The notes under the pieces: generated by a model
What the model was told of the DNA's origin: nothing
The model's input: only the letters and a program-made list of their open reading frames with translations
The model's database searches: none
DNA from: Pantoea endophytica
GTDB lineage: Bacteria > Pseudomonadota > Gammaproteobacteria > Enterobacterales > Enterobacteriaceae
Direction: 5' to 3'
DNA length: 64,000 nucleotides
Assembly (NCBI RefSeq): GCF_002858935.1
Contig: NZ_PJRT01000028.1
Location: 62,001-126,000, forward strand
Made by a program: the position numbers and the translations under genes
Shown here: positions 48,089 through 58,102 of the stretch, in pieces
How the letters are laid out: every line of letters begins with the position of its first letter
Position numbering within the stretch: the stretch's first letter is position 1

Positions 48089-49669
48089 ATGACGACTGAA
48101 AATATTCATAAACATCGCATTTTGATCCTCGATTTTGGTTCTCAGTATACGCAGCTGGTTGCGCGCCGCGTGCGCGAGCTGGGTGTTTACTGCGAACTCT
48201 GGGCGTGGGATGTCACCGAAGAGCAAATTCGCCAGTTTAACCCGAACGGCATCATTCTCTCTGGCGGTCCGGAGAGCACCACCGAGCTGAACAGCCCGCG
48301 TGCGCCGGAATACGTGTTTAACGCGGGTGTGCCAGTGTTGGGCGTCTGCTACGGCATGCAGACCATGGCGATGCAGTTGGGCGGCAAGGTTGAAGGCTCT
48401 AACGAGCGCGAATTTGGTTATGCGCAGGTTGAAGTGCTGACTCAGAGCGCGCTGGTGCGTGACATCGAAGATGCGATTAGCGCAGCAGGTAAACCGCTGC
48501 TGGACGTTTGGATGAGCCACGGCGACAAAGTCACCGCCATCCCAGCCGGTTTCGAAACCGTTGCCAGCACCGAAACCTGTCCGTTTGCCATCATGGCTAA
48601 CGAAGAGAAGAAATTCTACGGCGTGCAGTTCCACCCGGAAGTGACGCACACGCGTCAGGGCCTGCGCATGCTTGAGCGTTTCATTCGTGACATCTGCGGC
48701 TGTGAAGCGCTGTGGACGCCAGCCAAAATCATCGAAGATGCGGTTGAGCGTATTCGTCAGCAGGTTGGCGATGACAAAGTGATTCTCGGTCTGTCTGGCG
48801 GCGTGGACTCTTCTGTGACCGCGATGCTGCTGCATCGCGCCATCGGCGAGCGTCTGACCTGCGTGTTCGTGGATAACGGCCTGCTGCGTCTGAATGAAGC
48901 TGAGCAGGTGCTGGAAATGTTCGGTGACCACTTCGGTCTGAACATCGTGCACGTTGCGGCAGAAGCGCGCTTCCTTGATGCGCTGGCGGGCGAGAACGAT
49001 CCCGAAGCCAAACGTAAAATCATCGGCCGCGTATTCGTAGAGGTGTTTGACGAGCAGGCGCTGCGTCTGGAAGACGTGAAGTGGCTGGCACAAGGCACCA
49101 TCTATCCTGACGTGATCGAATCGGCGGCTTCTGCCACCGGTAAAGCGCACGTGATCAAATCGCACCACAACGTGGGCGGTTTGCCGAAAGAGATGAAGAT
49201 GGGCCTGGTTGAGCCGCTGAAAGAGCTGTTCAAAGACGAAGTGCGTAAAATCGGTCTGGAACTCGGCCTGCCGTACGACATGCTGTATCGTCATCCGTTC
49301 CCAGGTCCAGGTTTGGGCGTGCGCGTGCTGGGCGAAGTGAAGAAAGAGTACTGCGACCTGCTGCGCCGTGCAGACGCTATCTTCATCGAAGAGCTGCATA
49401 AAGCTGACTTGTACAACAAAGTCAGCCAGGCGTTCACCGTGTTCCTGCCAGTACGTTCTGTTGGCGTGATGGGCGATGGTCGTAAATATGATTGGGTTGT
49501 TTCACTGCGTGCGGTGGAAACCATCGACTTCATGACAGCGCACTGGGCGCACCTGCCGTACGATTTCCTCGGCCGCGTCTCTAACCGCATCATCAACGAA
49601 GTTAACGGCATTTCCCGCGTGGTTTATGATATTTCAGGTAAACCACCTGCGACGATTGAGTGGGAATAA
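48089..49669 (+). CDS. guaA: GMP synthase (glutamine-hydrolysing)
   Basis: GuaA converts XMP to GMP with ammonia from glutamine. The class I glutaminase domain has Cys87 (GVCYGMQTM) and the partner His/Glu in QFHPEVTHT. The ATP pyrophosphatase domain has the PP-loop [10 protein letters not shown] and the dimerisation domain ends in KPPATIEWE. It is 526 residues (525 in E. coli). A strong terminator follows. Confidence 0.99.
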   Translation: MTTENIHKHRILILDFGSQYTQLVARRVRELGVYCELWAWDVTEEQIRQFNPNGIILSGGPESTTELNSPRAPEYVFNAGVPVLGVCYGMQTMAMQLGGKVEGSNEREFGYAQVEVLTQSALVRDIEDAISAAGKPLLDVWMSHGDKVTAIPAGFETVASTETCPFAIMANEEKKFYGVQFHPEVTHTRQGLRMLERFIRDICGCEALWTPAKIIEDAVERIRQQVGDDKVILGLSGGVDSSVTAMLLHRAIGERLTCVFVDNGLLRLNEAEQVLEMFGDHFGLNIVHVAAEARFLDALAGENDPEAKRKIIGRVFVEVFDEQALRLEDVKWLAQGTIYPDVIESAASATGKAHVIKSHHNVGGLPKEMKMGLVEPLKELFKDEVRKIGLELGLPYDMLYRHPFPGPGLGVRVLGEVKKEYCDLLRRADAIFIEELHKADLYNKVSQAFTVFLPVRSVGVMGDGRKYDWVVSLRAVETIDFMTAHWAHLPYDFLGRVSNRIINEVNGISRVVYDISGKPPATIEWE

Positions 49670-49697
49670 ATCCTGCTTTGATTACTGCGTAAAAACG

Positions 49698-49725
49698 AAG
49701 CCCGCTTAATTGCGGGCTTTTTTTT
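49698..49725 (+). terminator. Intrinsic terminator of guaA
   Basis: AAGCCCGC/GCGGGCTT with a TTAATT loop runs into eight T. Confidence 0.92.
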
Positions 49726-49838
49726 CAAACCTTCTGATGGCAAATCATGCGGCTAAATGTATCGCATAGTTCGTGAATACAAACGCCCCCGTTTCGATGC
49801 AAGATAGCGAGTAATTTTTACTCATCAGGATGCCGTCG

Positions 49839-50615
49839 ATGTTGCCTTTCAAAGCCGTACTGATCTCTTTTCTTTGCATCATCTTGCTTTCATTAGGCGC
49901 GAGCTTGGCGCAGGCAACGCGAAGCGGTGAGCTCACCTCTGAACGCGGTGGCTGGGCATCAGCAAGGCGCGATTCGGCCGGTATCGCACCGGATCCGCAG
50001 CGTTATGCGGCAGAAGCTATCGTGCAGGTTTATGCTGCGCCGACTTATGGCTGGAAGGGCGCGGTGGCGGTGCATCCGTGGATTATCTTCAAGCGCGCCG
50101 GTGAAACCCGCTATAACCGTTACGAAGTGATTAGCTGGGGCAGCGGCGATAAAGTGCGTCGTAACAGCAATCTTCCCGATGGTTATTGGTACGGTGCGAA
50201 GCCGCGTCTGCTGGTTGACCATCGCGGCAGTAGCGCAGAAGCGATGATTCCGCAGATCGAAGCGGCCATTAAATCCTATCCCTGGCCGACCACGTATCAC
50301 GCCTGGCCGGGACCCAACAGCAATACTTTTATGGCGCATATCGGCCGCGAGGTTCCGGCATTGAAGCTCGACCTGCCGGCTAACGCGCTCGGCAAAGATT
50401 ATCGCTCGCTGCTTAATCCGGTAGGTTTACCACCTTCAGGTCGCGGCGTGCAGCTTTCCCTGCTGGGCGTGTTGGGTGTGACGGTTGGCGCGGAAGAGGG
50501 GCTGGAAGTGAACTTGCTGGGATTAAACATGGGGCTGGATTTCACACCATTTAGGCTGCGTCTGCCGTTTATCGGCGGCATCGGTCAGAATAATGTGCAG
50601 CGAGACAATCCCTAA
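49839..50615 (+). CDS. DUF3750 family protein
   Basis: This protein of unknown function has an N-terminal hydrophobic segment (residues 4-25), either a membrane anchor or a signal peptide with a possible cut after AQA. The rest contains the family's conserved VHPWIIFKRAG, RYEVISWG and TYHAWPGPNSNTF, the last suggesting a catalytic His/Asn pair, though I cannot assign a reaction. ATG 49839 is preferred because CAGGA lies 8 bp before it; an ATG at 49830 would overlap that SD. It ends at a terminator shared with the small gene on the other strand. Confidence 0.8.
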   Translation: MLPFKAVLISFLCIILLSLGASLAQATRSGELTSERGGWASARRDSAGIAPDPQRYAAEAIVQVYAAPTYGWKGAVAVHPWIIFKRAGETRYNRYEVISWGSGDKVRRNSNLPDGYWYGAKPRLLVDHRGSSAEAMIPQIEAAIKSYPWPTTYHAWPGPNSNTFMAHIGREVPALKLDLPANALGKDYRSLLNPVGLPPSGRGVQLSLLGVLGVTVGAEEGLEVNLLGLNMGLDFTPFRLRLPFIGGIGQNNVQRDNP

Positions 50616-50616
50616 A

Positions 50617-50644
50617 AATGGCCCCGATTTGGGGCCATTTTTTT
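50617..50644. terminator. Bidirectional terminator
   Basis: AAATGGCCCC/GGGGCCATTT is flanked by T runs on both strands, seven on the plus strand and five on the minus strand. It lies between two convergent stop codons. Confidence 0.9.
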
Positions 50645-50822
50645 AACAGACGCCGAAATCGCCGTCTTCGTGATACAGATTCACGCTATCGGCTCTGACT
50701 TCAATTTCACGCTTGATGTGATCGTCAACGCGAGCGCACCACAGCATATCGCCTTCCACGCGCAGCACCTGCATCTTTGGGCCACCGGTCTTAGACTGCA
50801 CAAAATCATCCACGTTAAACAT
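50643..50822 (-). CDS. Small DUF2158-like protein
   Basis: This 59-codon gene reads MFNVDDFVQSKTGGPKMQV and ends in GDFGVC. The pattern VxSKTGGPKMxV followed by a WC motif resembles DUF2158 proteins such as E. coli YodC, which are short beta-rich proteins of unknown function. A good SD, GGAGAAG, lies 6 bp before the ATG. Its stop overlaps the T run of the shared terminator. It is supported by SD, terminator and family pattern, but has no functional evidence. Confidence 0.7.
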   Translation of the reverse strand: MFNVDDFVQSKTGGPKMQVLRVEGDMLWCARVDDHIKREIEVRADSVNLYHEDGDFGVC

Positions 50823-50992
50823 GCTTCTTCTCCGTCAGGTCAGTGATAACAACAGAGTCTATATGCACTTCAGGCGCTGTGCGCTTGATTTTGTGCGCTG
50901 TCTTCCAGCACAAAACTGAATCAAAGCGCGTTGAGACCGTTCTGGTTATTTTCTGCAGCATTCGCCGCTGAAATAGTACCGAAACACTTCGC

Positions 50993-51010
50993 AGTTGTCA
51001 GTTGACAACT
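50993..51010. promoter_or_regulatory. 18-bp palindrome before the toxin-antitoxin-like pair
   Basis: AGTTGTCA and TGACAACT form perfect 8-bp arms around GT. The right half contains a consensus -35 (TTGACA at 51002-51007). It lies 28 bp before the first gene and would suit an autoregulatory operator. The rest of the 216-bp gap shows nothing else firm. Confidence 0.55.
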
Positions 51011-51038
51011 TATTGCGGTGAGCATAAGGTAGCCAGCG

Positions 51039-51296
51039 ATGTCATACAGGAAGCGGCATCCGCATAAAGCGGTCGAAGGAGCTTTGCGATATGCAGAAGC
51101 GAGAGGTTGGAAGATTGCAGTTGGCGGTCACCATGCGTGGGGCAAGATGTACTGCCCAGATAATTCGACAGAGTGTCGATGTGGGGATTACTGCATTACC
51201 TGCATCTGGAGTACGCCAAAAAATCCCGAAACGCATGCCAAACTGTTACGGCGCGTGGTGGATAACTGCAGTGAAAGCCCTCAGCGGGTTAAGTGA
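51039..51296 (+). CDS. Small HicA-like protein, candidate toxin
   Basis: I do not know a characterised homologue. The 85-residue, basic protein has a segment GWKIAVGGHHAWGKMYCP that resembles the catalytic His region of HicA mRNA interferases (G-S/G-H-H), and then a Cys-rich insertion (CRCGDYCITCIW) that HicA lacks and that could bind zinc. It starts behind AAGGTAG and ends 13 bp before the next gene, which encodes a DNA-binding protein. Small basic protein first, DNA-binding protein second, with a palindrome upstream, is the layout of hicAB-type modules. Toxicity is an inference. Confidence 0.6.
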   Translation: MSYRKRHPHKAVEGALRYAEARGWKIAVGGHHAWGKMYCPDNSTECRCGDYCITCIWSTPKNPETHAKLLRRVVDNCSESPQRVK

Positions 51297-51309
51297 CGAG
51301 GAGTGAAAC

Positions 51310-51810
51310 ATGGAATTTGAGTTTACGCTGCGTTTTCAGCTCAATGATGAGAGCGACATCAATGAAGTGATCGAACGGCTCGGTTCGCAAGGCTGCACTG
51401 ATGCGTTAATTGGCGCGGGTGTGGCGGGAAAATTAAGCATGACGTTCTGCCGCGAAGCCAGCACTGCACAGGACGCGGTGCGCAGCGCGTTGGAGGATGT
51501 TTTTGAGGCATTGCCAGATGCGGAACTGATTGAAGCCGCGCCAGATTTAGTCGGGCTGACGGATATCGCAGAGTTAATTGGTGTTTCGCGGCAGAACATG
51601 CGCAAGCTGATGCTCAGCCATAGCCCGCAGTTTCCGCGCCCGATTCATGATGGAAAAACAGCCATATGGCATTTAATCGATGTGCTGGAGTGGTTAAATC
51701 AGCGTGGTTCAACGCGGGTCAATCCAGCAATGAGTGAACTGGCGCGCGCAACGTTGCAACTCAATTTACAGCAGATGCTGCAACGTTACGCACACTGTTT
51801 AAAGCCTTAA
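51310..51810 (+). CDS. HTH DNA-binding protein, candidate antitoxin
   Basis: The 166-residue protein has two parts. Residues 1-85 form an alpha/beta domain (EFEFTLRFQLNDESDINEV) of a type I cannot name. Residues 90-145 form a helix-turn-helix of the AlpA/MerR-like kind (GLTDIAELIGVSRQNMRKLM, then a wing with FPRPIHDGKTAIWHLIDVLEWL). It is acidic overall, complementary to its basic neighbour. GAGGAG precedes the ATG. Its stop overlaps that of mgtE by 4 bp. It is likely to bind the palindrome at 50993 and repress the pair. Confidence 0.65.
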   Translation: MEFEFTLRFQLNDESDINEVIERLGSQGCTDALIGAGVAGKLSMTFCREASTAQDAVRSALEDVFEALPDAELIEAAPDLVGLTDIAELIGVSRQNMRKLMLSHSPQFPRPIHDGKTAIWHLIDVLEWLNQRGSTRVNPAMSELARATLQLNLQQMLQRYAHCLKP

Positions 51811-53240
51811 TGATGCAGCAAAAATATCGTCGCCAGACCAAGGAAGATAAAGAATCCGCCGGTATCGGTGATCGCGGTGATCAGCACGCTAGAGCCAACG
51901 GCGGGATCGCGTTTCATTTTGGTCATGATTAACGGAATCAGCACGCCCATCAGCGCGGCCAGCAGCAGGTTCAGCACCATCGCCAGCATCATCACGCCGC
52001 CGAGTTGCAGGTTGTCGTACATCAGCCAGGTGACGCCGCCCATAATGCCGCCCCAGAACAGGCCGTTAATCAATGCCACGCCGAGTTCACGCATGATCAG
52101 GAACGAGAAATTACCCGGTTCAACCTGATGCAGCGCCAGCGCACGCACAATCATGGTAATGGTTTGATTGCCGGTGTTGCCGCCGATGCCGGCGACGATT
52201 GGCATCAGCGCTGCCAGCGCAACCAGCTGCGATATGGTGGCTTCAAACAGGCCAATCACGCGCGAAGCGACAAATGCGGTACACAGGTTAACCGCCAGCC
52301 AGGCCCAGCGTTTGCCCACCGCTTTGCGCACCGGCGCAAACACGTCTTCGCCCTGGCTGATACCCCCCATTTTACGGATGTTGCTTTCGTTCTCTTCGTT
52401 CACCAAATCGACCACGTCTTCAATGGTGATACGGCCAATCAGTTTGCCTTGAGCATCGGTGACCGCAGCGGAGATCAGGTTATAACGTTCAAACGCGCTA
52501 GCAGCGTCTTCCGCTTTATCGTTGAGCTGAAACGTGGTGGGATGCGAATTCATCACTTCTGCGACCAGCATCTTCGGTTTGTTGAGCAGAATATCAGTGA
52601 GCGTTAACTCACCTACCAGTTGATTCTGTTCGTCGGTGATAAAGATCTTATCGGTGCCGTCAGGCATTTTTTTGCCTTTACGCAGATAGCGCTGCACCGT
52701 GGCTAAGGTCACGTCAGAGCGCACCGTCAGGATATTGAAATCCATGATCTGCCCGACGCGATCGCGATCCAGCTCGATCACGCTCATCAGTCGCGCGCGC
52801 AGGCTAGGTTCAAGGGTGGTGAGCAGACGTCCGGTTAAATCGCGCGGCAGGTAGCGCGCCAGATATACCTGATCGTCGATATCCAGCGGCTCGATGGCGT
52901 GCAGAATATCGCGATCAGACATTTCTTCCGTCAGGCTGGCCCAAACGGTTTCTGAAGCCTCAACCAGGACGTGACCGCGCTGTGCCGTCGGCACTAAACG
53001 CCACAGCGCCTGACGCTCTTCTTCCGGCAAGGCTTCGAGGATGTCGGCTAAATCCGCGGCGTGCAATTGCTGCAGCTCAAGCTCTAATTCATAACGCCAG
53101 TCGGTGATATCACGCAGTTCGGCGGCATTCAGATCGACGGATTTATCCAGCAGAACATCAACCAGATCGTGCTCGTTGAGCAGCAGGTTGAGAATGTGAT
53201 GACGGGTTTCAGCTAATTTTTGTGAATGCGAAGCAGACAT
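51807..53240 (-). CDS. mgtE: Magnesium transporter MgtE
   Basis: MgtE is a magnesium channel gated by intracellular magnesium. The cytoplasmic N domain (residues 20-150) is followed by two CBS domains (about 150-275), a plug helix and five membrane segments with the pore sequence GGNTGNQTITMIVRALAL. It has 477 residues. E. coli has no mgtE, so this gene, like its neighbours, is accessory to the guaA-ppx interval. No magnesium-responsive leader was recognised in the 120 bp upstream. Confidence 0.95.
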   Translation of the reverse strand: MSASHSQKLAETRHHILNLLLNEHDLVDVLLDKSVDLNAAELRDITDWRYELELELQQLHAADLADILEALPEEERQALWRLVPTAQRGHVLVEASETVWASLTEEMSDRDILHAIEPLDIDDQVYLARYLPRDLTGRLLTTLEPSLRARLMSVIELDRDRVGQIMDFNILTVRSDVTLATVQRYLRKGKKMPDGTDKIFITDEQNQLVGELTLTDILLNKPKMLVAEVMNSHPTTFQLNDKAEDAASAFERYNLISAAVTDAQGKLIGRITIEDVVDLVNEENESNIRKMGGISQGEDVFAPVRKAVGKRWAWLAVNLCTAFVASRVIGLFEATISQLVALAALMPIVAGIGGNTGNQTITMIVRALALHQVEPGNFSFLIMRELGVALINGLFWGGIMGGVTWLMYDNLQLGGVMMLAMVLNLLLAALMGVLIPLIMTKMKRDPAVGSSVLITAITDTGGFFIFLGLATIFLLHH

Positions 53241-53361
53241 AACGCGTTCCTTGTGTCTGTAAAGTCAGCTCACAGTGTAGCGCGTTGCGGGTAACAGGAC
53301 GTAAAAAGCAGCATTGTCTCAAAGGACAATGTTTAGCAGCGACAGCCGACCCGCAGATTAT

Positions 53362-53547
53362 TTAGCGCGAATCACTGGTGCTCAGCGTGACCGGTTCAGG
53401 GATGGCTTTCTTTTGCTGATGATGCTCGATGGCACCGGGAATGATGAAAAGCAGGCGGCCGAACAAAATTAAGAAGCTGACCAGTAAAACAATGCGGGTC
53501 ATGGTGCCAGTTTTGCGACGTCTTCGTGCAGAGATAGCGCTGTTCAC
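53362..53547 (-). CDS. yfgG: YfgG family small membrane protein (DUF2633)
   Basis: This is a 61-residue inner-membrane protein with a basic N-terminus (ARRRRKTGTMTR), one membrane segment (RIVLLVSFLILFGRLLF, about 20-36) and a tail IEHHQQKK. E. coli YfgG, located at the same place between guaA and ppx, has the same MTRIVLL core and has been linked to nickel tolerance. I use the GTG at 53547, with AGGAA about 9 bp before it, which gives the E. coli length; a longer start at 53586 adds a segment without homology. Confidence 0.78.
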   Translation of the reverse strand: MNSAISARRRRKTGTMTRIVLLVSFLILFGRLLFIIPGAIEHHQQKKAIPEPVTLSTSDSR

Positions 53548-53673
53548 GCGGGGTGGTTCCTGTAAATGCCCGATGGGCGGAGGCAATATTTAGTCACACT
53601 TAGATCGCTAAAGCAATCGCTGTGTGAAAAATGAGCAAAAAAGATTCAGCGCACTGATCGACATCAGACAATC

Positions 53674-53698
53674 TAACGGCCGCACAAAGCGGCCGTTA
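53674..53698 (-). terminator. Hairpin after tehB
   Basis: TAACGGCCGC/GCGGCCGTTA is a perfect 10-bp stem immediately after the tehB stop. The following T run on the minus strand is weak (TTAGATTGT), so termination may be inefficient. Confidence 0.6.
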
Positions 53699-53700
53699 AT

Positions 53701-54300
53701 TCAGTAACTGGCTTTCTGCGCCAGCAGCGTGGCAAAACGGGTTTTAATGCGGTTACCGTTTTCATCACGACGATGCAGTTCACCGACCTCTTCGTTGTAT
53801 TTCACAATATGCCAGTTGCGGTAATAGTGGCTGAGTTCACCGGATTTAAACGCAAATGGGAAGTTTTGCGTATTGGGATAATCATCGGTATCCATCGCCG
53901 CCACAATCAGGTTGTAGCCATATTTACGCGTGCTGGCCTGCATATCGGCAATCAGCTGCGGAATGGTTGCCGGCTGCAGGAACATCATCACCACGGTCGA
54001 CAGCACAAACTTATAGTCGCCGTTGAAGCGCACGCTATTGAGATCGCACAGCTCGGTGTGAATGTTCTGTAGATTCTCTTCCGCAATGATGCTGTTCAGG
54101 CGCTCCAGACTGGCGGGATTGCTGTCCCAGGCCGTCACGTCAAAGCCATGCTGATTGAGAAACAGACTATTGCGGCCCTGGCCGCAGCCCAAATCCAGTG
54201 CTTTCCCTACTTCAAGATGAGGCAGGGCCGCCAGCACTTCAGAATGGGTCGGCGTGAGGCCGTATTTTTCAGCGTAATAGTTATCGGGGCGTGTAGTCAT
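53701..54300 (-). CDS. tehB: Tellurite resistance methyltransferase TehB
   Basis: TehB is an S-adenosylmethionine-dependent methyltransferase that detoxifies tellurite and related chalcogens. The SAM-binding motif [14 protein letters not shown] lies near residue 37 and the family's [21 protein letters not shown] and [14 protein letters not shown] segments match E. coli TehB closely. It is 199 residues (197 in E. coli). Its usual partner tehA is not here. It is followed by yfgG and preceded by ppx on the same strand, 27 bp apart. Confidence 0.92.
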   Translation of the reverse strand: MTTRPDNYYAEKYGLTPTHSEVLAALPHLEVGKALDLGCGQGRNSLFLNQHGFDVTAWDSNPASLERLNSIIAEENLQNIHTELCDLNSVRFNGDYKFVLSTVVMMFLQPATIPQLIADMQASTRKYGYNLIVAAMDTDDYPNTQNFPFAFKSGELSHYYRNWHIVKYNEEVGELHRRDENGNRIKTRFATLLAQKASY

Positions 54301-54327
54301 AACCAGATTGCGGGCCAGCTGCCCGCA

Positions 54328-55854
54328 TTACTCCTCTTCTTCCAGCATCAGTTTCCAGCCGGTGACATCATTCCAGTAAGCTTGCTCGCGTTCCAGATCC
54401 AGCTGCACCAGCGTATTCTGGCTCAGGAAGCCGGCAGGGAAGGTCAGCGTCCAGTGGCCGTCGTCGGTGCTGAGCTTGAGAGAATCCGGTTTGGTGGTCG
54501 CCTGGCGCTGATTATTCAGCAGCGTGCCAAGACGCAGCAGGAATACCATCGGCAGAAACTGTTTCTTTTTAAACAAGGTGAAACGCGGCATCTCATCCTG
54601 CTTCACCGCTTTGCGGTGATAACGTACCAGCGTGGCCAACAGCATCTGTTGATCCTGATTAAAGCCCGGCATGTTGGAGTTCTGCAGGATGTAAGCCGAA
54701 TGGCGCTGCATGCCGCTGTGATTGATGGTCAATCCCACTTCATGCAGCAGCGCGGCCCATTTCAGCAGCGCCGACAGTTGTGGATTAGCTTGCTTTGGAT
54801 TCTGCTCCTGCCATTGCAAATAGAGCTTCTCGGTGGTTTCCAGCACACGGCGCGCCTGATCGCTATCAATCGCATAGTGATTTGCCAGACTTTGCGCGGT
54901 GCGGCTGCGAATGTCCTGATGACGGAAACGGCCTTCCATCTCATACAGCACGCCTTCACGCAGTGCGCCGTCAGAGAGACGCAGCTCGCGAATCGCTAAC
55001 GCATCAAACACGCCACACAAAATTGCCAAGCCCGGTACAAATACCGCCTTACGCTCTTCCGACAAGCCTGGCAGGCTCAGCGCATTAAACGACTTATGCT
55101 TCAGCACTTCGCTGGTCAGCAATTCCAGCGTTTCTGGCGTAATCAGCTTCTCTTTTTCGCCCATCGCTAGCAGCACTTCGCAGGCCGCTTTAATGGAGCC
55201 CGACGCGCCTAGCGCATATTGCCAGCCGTGCAAACGATATTGCCACGCCATGGTTTCCAGCTTTTGCGCAGCGGACAGGCGCGCACGGCGGAAGTTTTCT
55301 GGCGTGATTTCGCCTTTGGGGAAGAAGAGATTGGCGAAGCTGACGCAGCCCATGCGGCGGCTTTCAACCAGCTGCGGCTCAAAGTCTTCCCCAATCACCA
55401 GTTCGGTGGAGCCGCCGCCGATATCGATCACTAGCTTGCGGCCTTTTTCCGGCTGCGTGTGCTCCACGCCCATAAAAATCAGACGCGCTTCTTCGTTGCC
55501 GGAGATCACCTCGATCGGATAGGGAATCACCTCGGCCGCGCGCTGCAGAAACTCTTCCGCATTGCTGGCGATACGCAGCGTGTGCGTGCCGACGATCGTC
55601 ACGTTGGCGGAACTGAAGCCCTGCAAACGTTCGGCGAACAACGCCAGACAGCTCAGCCCGCGCTCAATCGCTTCTTCGCTCAGGCGATTATGCGCATCCA
55701 GCCCATCGGCGAGATGCACGCGCTGTTTCAGGCGTCCCAGCACTTGCAAAGCGCCATCCACCACGCGGGCAATGACCATATGGAAGCTGTTCGAGCCGAG
55801 GTCGATTGCCGCGAATTCCTGAGGTTTCGGCGTACTTTTATGTGAGATTGGCAT
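54328..55854 (-). CDS. ppx: Exopolyphosphatase
   Basis: Ppx removes terminal phosphate from inorganic polyphosphate and also hydrolyses pppGpp. The actin-like ATPase fold shows the P-loop-like [15 protein letters not shown] at residues 17-31 and the second phosphate motif [14 protein letters not shown]. The HD-like C-terminal domain covers about 310-500. It has 508 residues (513 in E. coli). It lies 5 bp after ppk1, the usual ppk-ppx operon that makes and degrades polyphosphate. Confidence 0.97.
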   Translation of the reverse strand: MPISHKSTPKPQEFAAIDLGSNSFHMVIARVVDGALQVLGRLKQRVHLADGLDAHNRLSEEAIERGLSCLALFAERLQGFSSANVTIVGTHTLRIASNAEEFLQRAAEVIPYPIEVISGNEEARLIFMGVEHTQPEKGRKLVIDIGGGSTELVIGEDFEPQLVESRRMGCVSFANLFFPKGEITPENFRRARLSAAQKLETMAWQYRLHGWQYALGASGSIKAACEVLLAMGEKEKLITPETLELLTSEVLKHKSFNALSLPGLSEERKAVFVPGLAILCGVFDALAIRELRLSDGALREGVLYEMEGRFRHQDIRSRTAQSLANHYAIDSDQARRVLETTEKLYLQWQEQNPKQANPQLSALLKWAALLHEVGLTINHSGMQRHSAYILQNSNMPGFNQDQQMLLATLVRYHRKAVKQDEMPRFTLFKKKQFLPMVFLLRLGTLLNNQRQATTKPDSLKLSTDDGHWTLTFPAGFLSQNTLVQLDLEREQAYWNDVTGWKLMLEEEE

Positions 55855-55859
55855 AGGCG

Positions 55860-57920
55860 TTATTCGGGTTGTTCCAGTTTCTTGATGTAGTCATAAATGG
55901 CCAGTTGCGAACGCACCTTTTTACGGTTGCCGCGCGGCACATAACGATTACTCAGCTCTTTATCGACGATGCGGGCTTTCACCGTATCACTAAACAGAAT
56001 GGCGATGATGTCCAATATGCGCTGCTTTACGCGGGGATCAAGAATCGCCACGGCTACTTCAATGCGGTGGTCTATGTTACGCGTCATCCAGTCCGCGGAA
56101 GAGAGGAACACCTTTTTCTCGCCGCCGTTCTCAAAAATATAGACGCGGTCGTGTTCGAGATAGCGGTCAACGATGCTGGTAATGCGAATATTTTCACTGA
56201 TGCCCGGTAAATCAGGAATCAGCGAACACATGCCGCGCACCAGCAGATTCACTTTCACGCCTGCCGACGAGGCGGCGTAAAGTCGATCAACTAAACCATT
56301 ATCCACCAGGTTGTTGATCTTCAACGTAATGCCAGCAGGATTGCCTTGCTGCGCGTTGGCGATCTCGGCATCAATGAACTTATACAGCACGTCACGCGAG
56401 TTCTGCGGTGACACCAGCAAATGCTCGAAGGTGACCGGACGATACGGATTCTCAATGAAGTTGAACACGCGACGCACTTCATTGGTGATGCGCGCATCGG
56501 CGGTCAGCAATGAATAGTCAGTATAAATGCGCGCGGTTTTTTCGTTGAAGTTCCCGGTACCGATATGCGCATAACGCACCACTTCTTCGCCTTCACGGCG
56601 CGAAATCAGGAACAGCTTGGCGTGAATTTTCAGACCCGGCGCGGAGAAGATCACATGCACGCCCGCTTCGGTCAGGCGTTTCGCCCAGCGGATGTTGGCC
56701 TCTTCATCGAAGCGCGCCTGCAGTTCCACCACCACCGTGACTTTCTTACCGTTATAGGCGGCGTGAATCATCGCATCCATGATGCGCGAGTTTTTCGCTA
56801 CGCGGTAAATATTGATCTTAATCGCCAGCACGTTCGGGTCGAACGAGGCCTGACGCAGCAGCTCCAGCACATGCTCAAAGGTGTGATACGGATAGTAGAG
56901 CAGCACATCGCGATTGCGGATGGCGTCGAAGCCGTTGCGGAAGCCGTCAAAGCCGATGTGGCGAATTTGCGGCAGCGGACGGTTTTCCAGATTGCTTTTA
57001 CCAACGTTCGGGAAGCCGATGAAATCTTTGAAGTTATGGTAGCGGCCGCCGGGCACAATCGAATCGTAGTTCGAAATCGACAGCTTATGGCGCAGCATTT
57101 CCACCATCGCATCCGGCATATCGCGCTGATAAACGAAACGGACCGGCTCGGCATTGAGACGCTGCTTCAGGCTCGACGACATCAGCTCCAGCAGGCTCGA
57201 TTCCATCTCTGTAACCAGATCGTATTCGGCGTCGCGCGTCATCTTCATCGAATAGGCGTTCAGCGTATCGTAATCGAAGAAGCCTTTGAAAATTTCATCG
57301 AGGCAATAGCGCAGGATGTTATCCAGCAGAATCATTGGCTTGCGCCGGCGTGGCGACTCAGCCGGCAAGTTAATAAAGCGCGGCACTTTATCAGACGGGA
57401 TCTCCAGCAGCGCATAACGAATATCGTCGCCGCGAATGATCTCCACCGCCAGATAGGTGTAATCGTCTTTCAGGAATTCGATCAGATCGGTGTCATGGTT
57501 AATCAGAATCGGCGTAACGTGCTGGCGTAATTGATGTTTGAAGTAGTAGCGCAGCCACTCTTGCTGATTCGGTGACAGTTGACGTTCGTTAATCAGGAAG
57601 ATCTGATTACGCGCCATTTCCAGCAGCAGATCGTTGTAGAGCGCATCAAACTCCTGATCCGATTTCTGCACCCGCAGCTGAATTTTCTTTAACAGATGCC
57701 GCAAAGAGGTCGGTTTGCCTTGCTCTTCGCTGATCAGAATTCGCCGCTTGAGATCGGCAAAGCGCACTTTATAGAACTCTTCGAGGTTATTGGAGTAAAT
57801 CCCGAGGAAGCGCATGCGTTCAATCAGCGGATTACTTTTATCCGAGGCTTCCTGTAACACACGTTCATTGAAGCTTAACCAGCTTAATTCTTTTTCTATA
57901 TACAGCTTATCCTGACCCAT
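55860..57920 (-). CDS. ppk1: Polyphosphate kinase
   Basis: Ppk1 makes long-chain polyphosphate from ATP. The N, H and two C domains are present in 686 residues (688 in E. coli). The autophosphorylated histidine is in [19 protein letters not shown]; the second C-domain has [28 protein letters not shown]. It heads the ppk1-ppx operon. The 182-bp gap to the divergent pstC-like gene contains no convincing Pho box. Confidence 0.98.
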   Translation of the reverse strand: MGQDKLYIEKELSWLSFNERVLQEASDKSNPLIERMRFLGIYSNNLEEFYKVRFADLKRRILISEEQGKPTSLRHLLKKIQLRVQKSDQEFDALYNDLLLEMARNQIFLINERQLSPNQQEWLRYYFKHQLRQHVTPILINHDTDLIEFLKDDYTYLAVEIIRGDDIRYALLEIPSDKVPRFINLPAESPRRRKPMILLDNILRYCLDEIFKGFFDYDTLNAYSMKMTRDAEYDLVTEMESSLLELMSSSLKQRLNAEPVRFVYQRDMPDAMVEMLRHKLSISNYDSIVPGGRYHNFKDFIGFPNVGKSNLENRPLPQIRHIGFDGFRNGFDAIRNRDVLLYYPYHTFEHVLELLRQASFDPNVLAIKINIYRVAKNSRIMDAMIHAAYNGKKVTVVVELQARFDEEANIRWAKRLTEAGVHVIFSAPGLKIHAKLFLISRREGEEVVRYAHIGTGNFNEKTARIYTDYSLLTADARITNEVRRVFNFIENPYRPVTFEHLLVSPQNSRDVLYKFIDAEIANAQQGNPAGITLKINNLVDNGLVDRLYAASSAGVKVNLLVRGMCSLIPDLPGISENIRITSIVDRYLEHDRVYIFENGGEKKVFLSSADWMTRNIDHRIEVAVAILDPRVKQRILDIIAILFSDTVKARIVDKELSNRYVPRGNRKKVRSQLAIYDYIKKLEQPE

Positions 57921-58102
57921 TCTGACTCCGAGATGCTGATGCTGGACGGAATGTCCGGCGGAAAAGACGCAAAAATGCGTTACCGCTCAGTGTCCGTCAC
58001 CATTATGGCGAGAGTATGGCAGGCTTGTCCAACGTCAAAGGTTGTCTTATCAATCAGCTACGGGCAACATAGCGACTTGTTTCCACCGGTAACCTGGCCT
58101 GC

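Noticed and set aside
48086..49399. Open frame of 437 codons on the minus strand
   Set aside because: It lies opposite guaA, has no SD, and its translation has no recognisable domain; it is a product of GC-rich codon use.
57921..58102. Pho box between ppk1 and the pstC-like gene
   Set aside because: TTGTC-like elements occur near 58026 and 58043 but not with the 11-bp period of Pho boxes.
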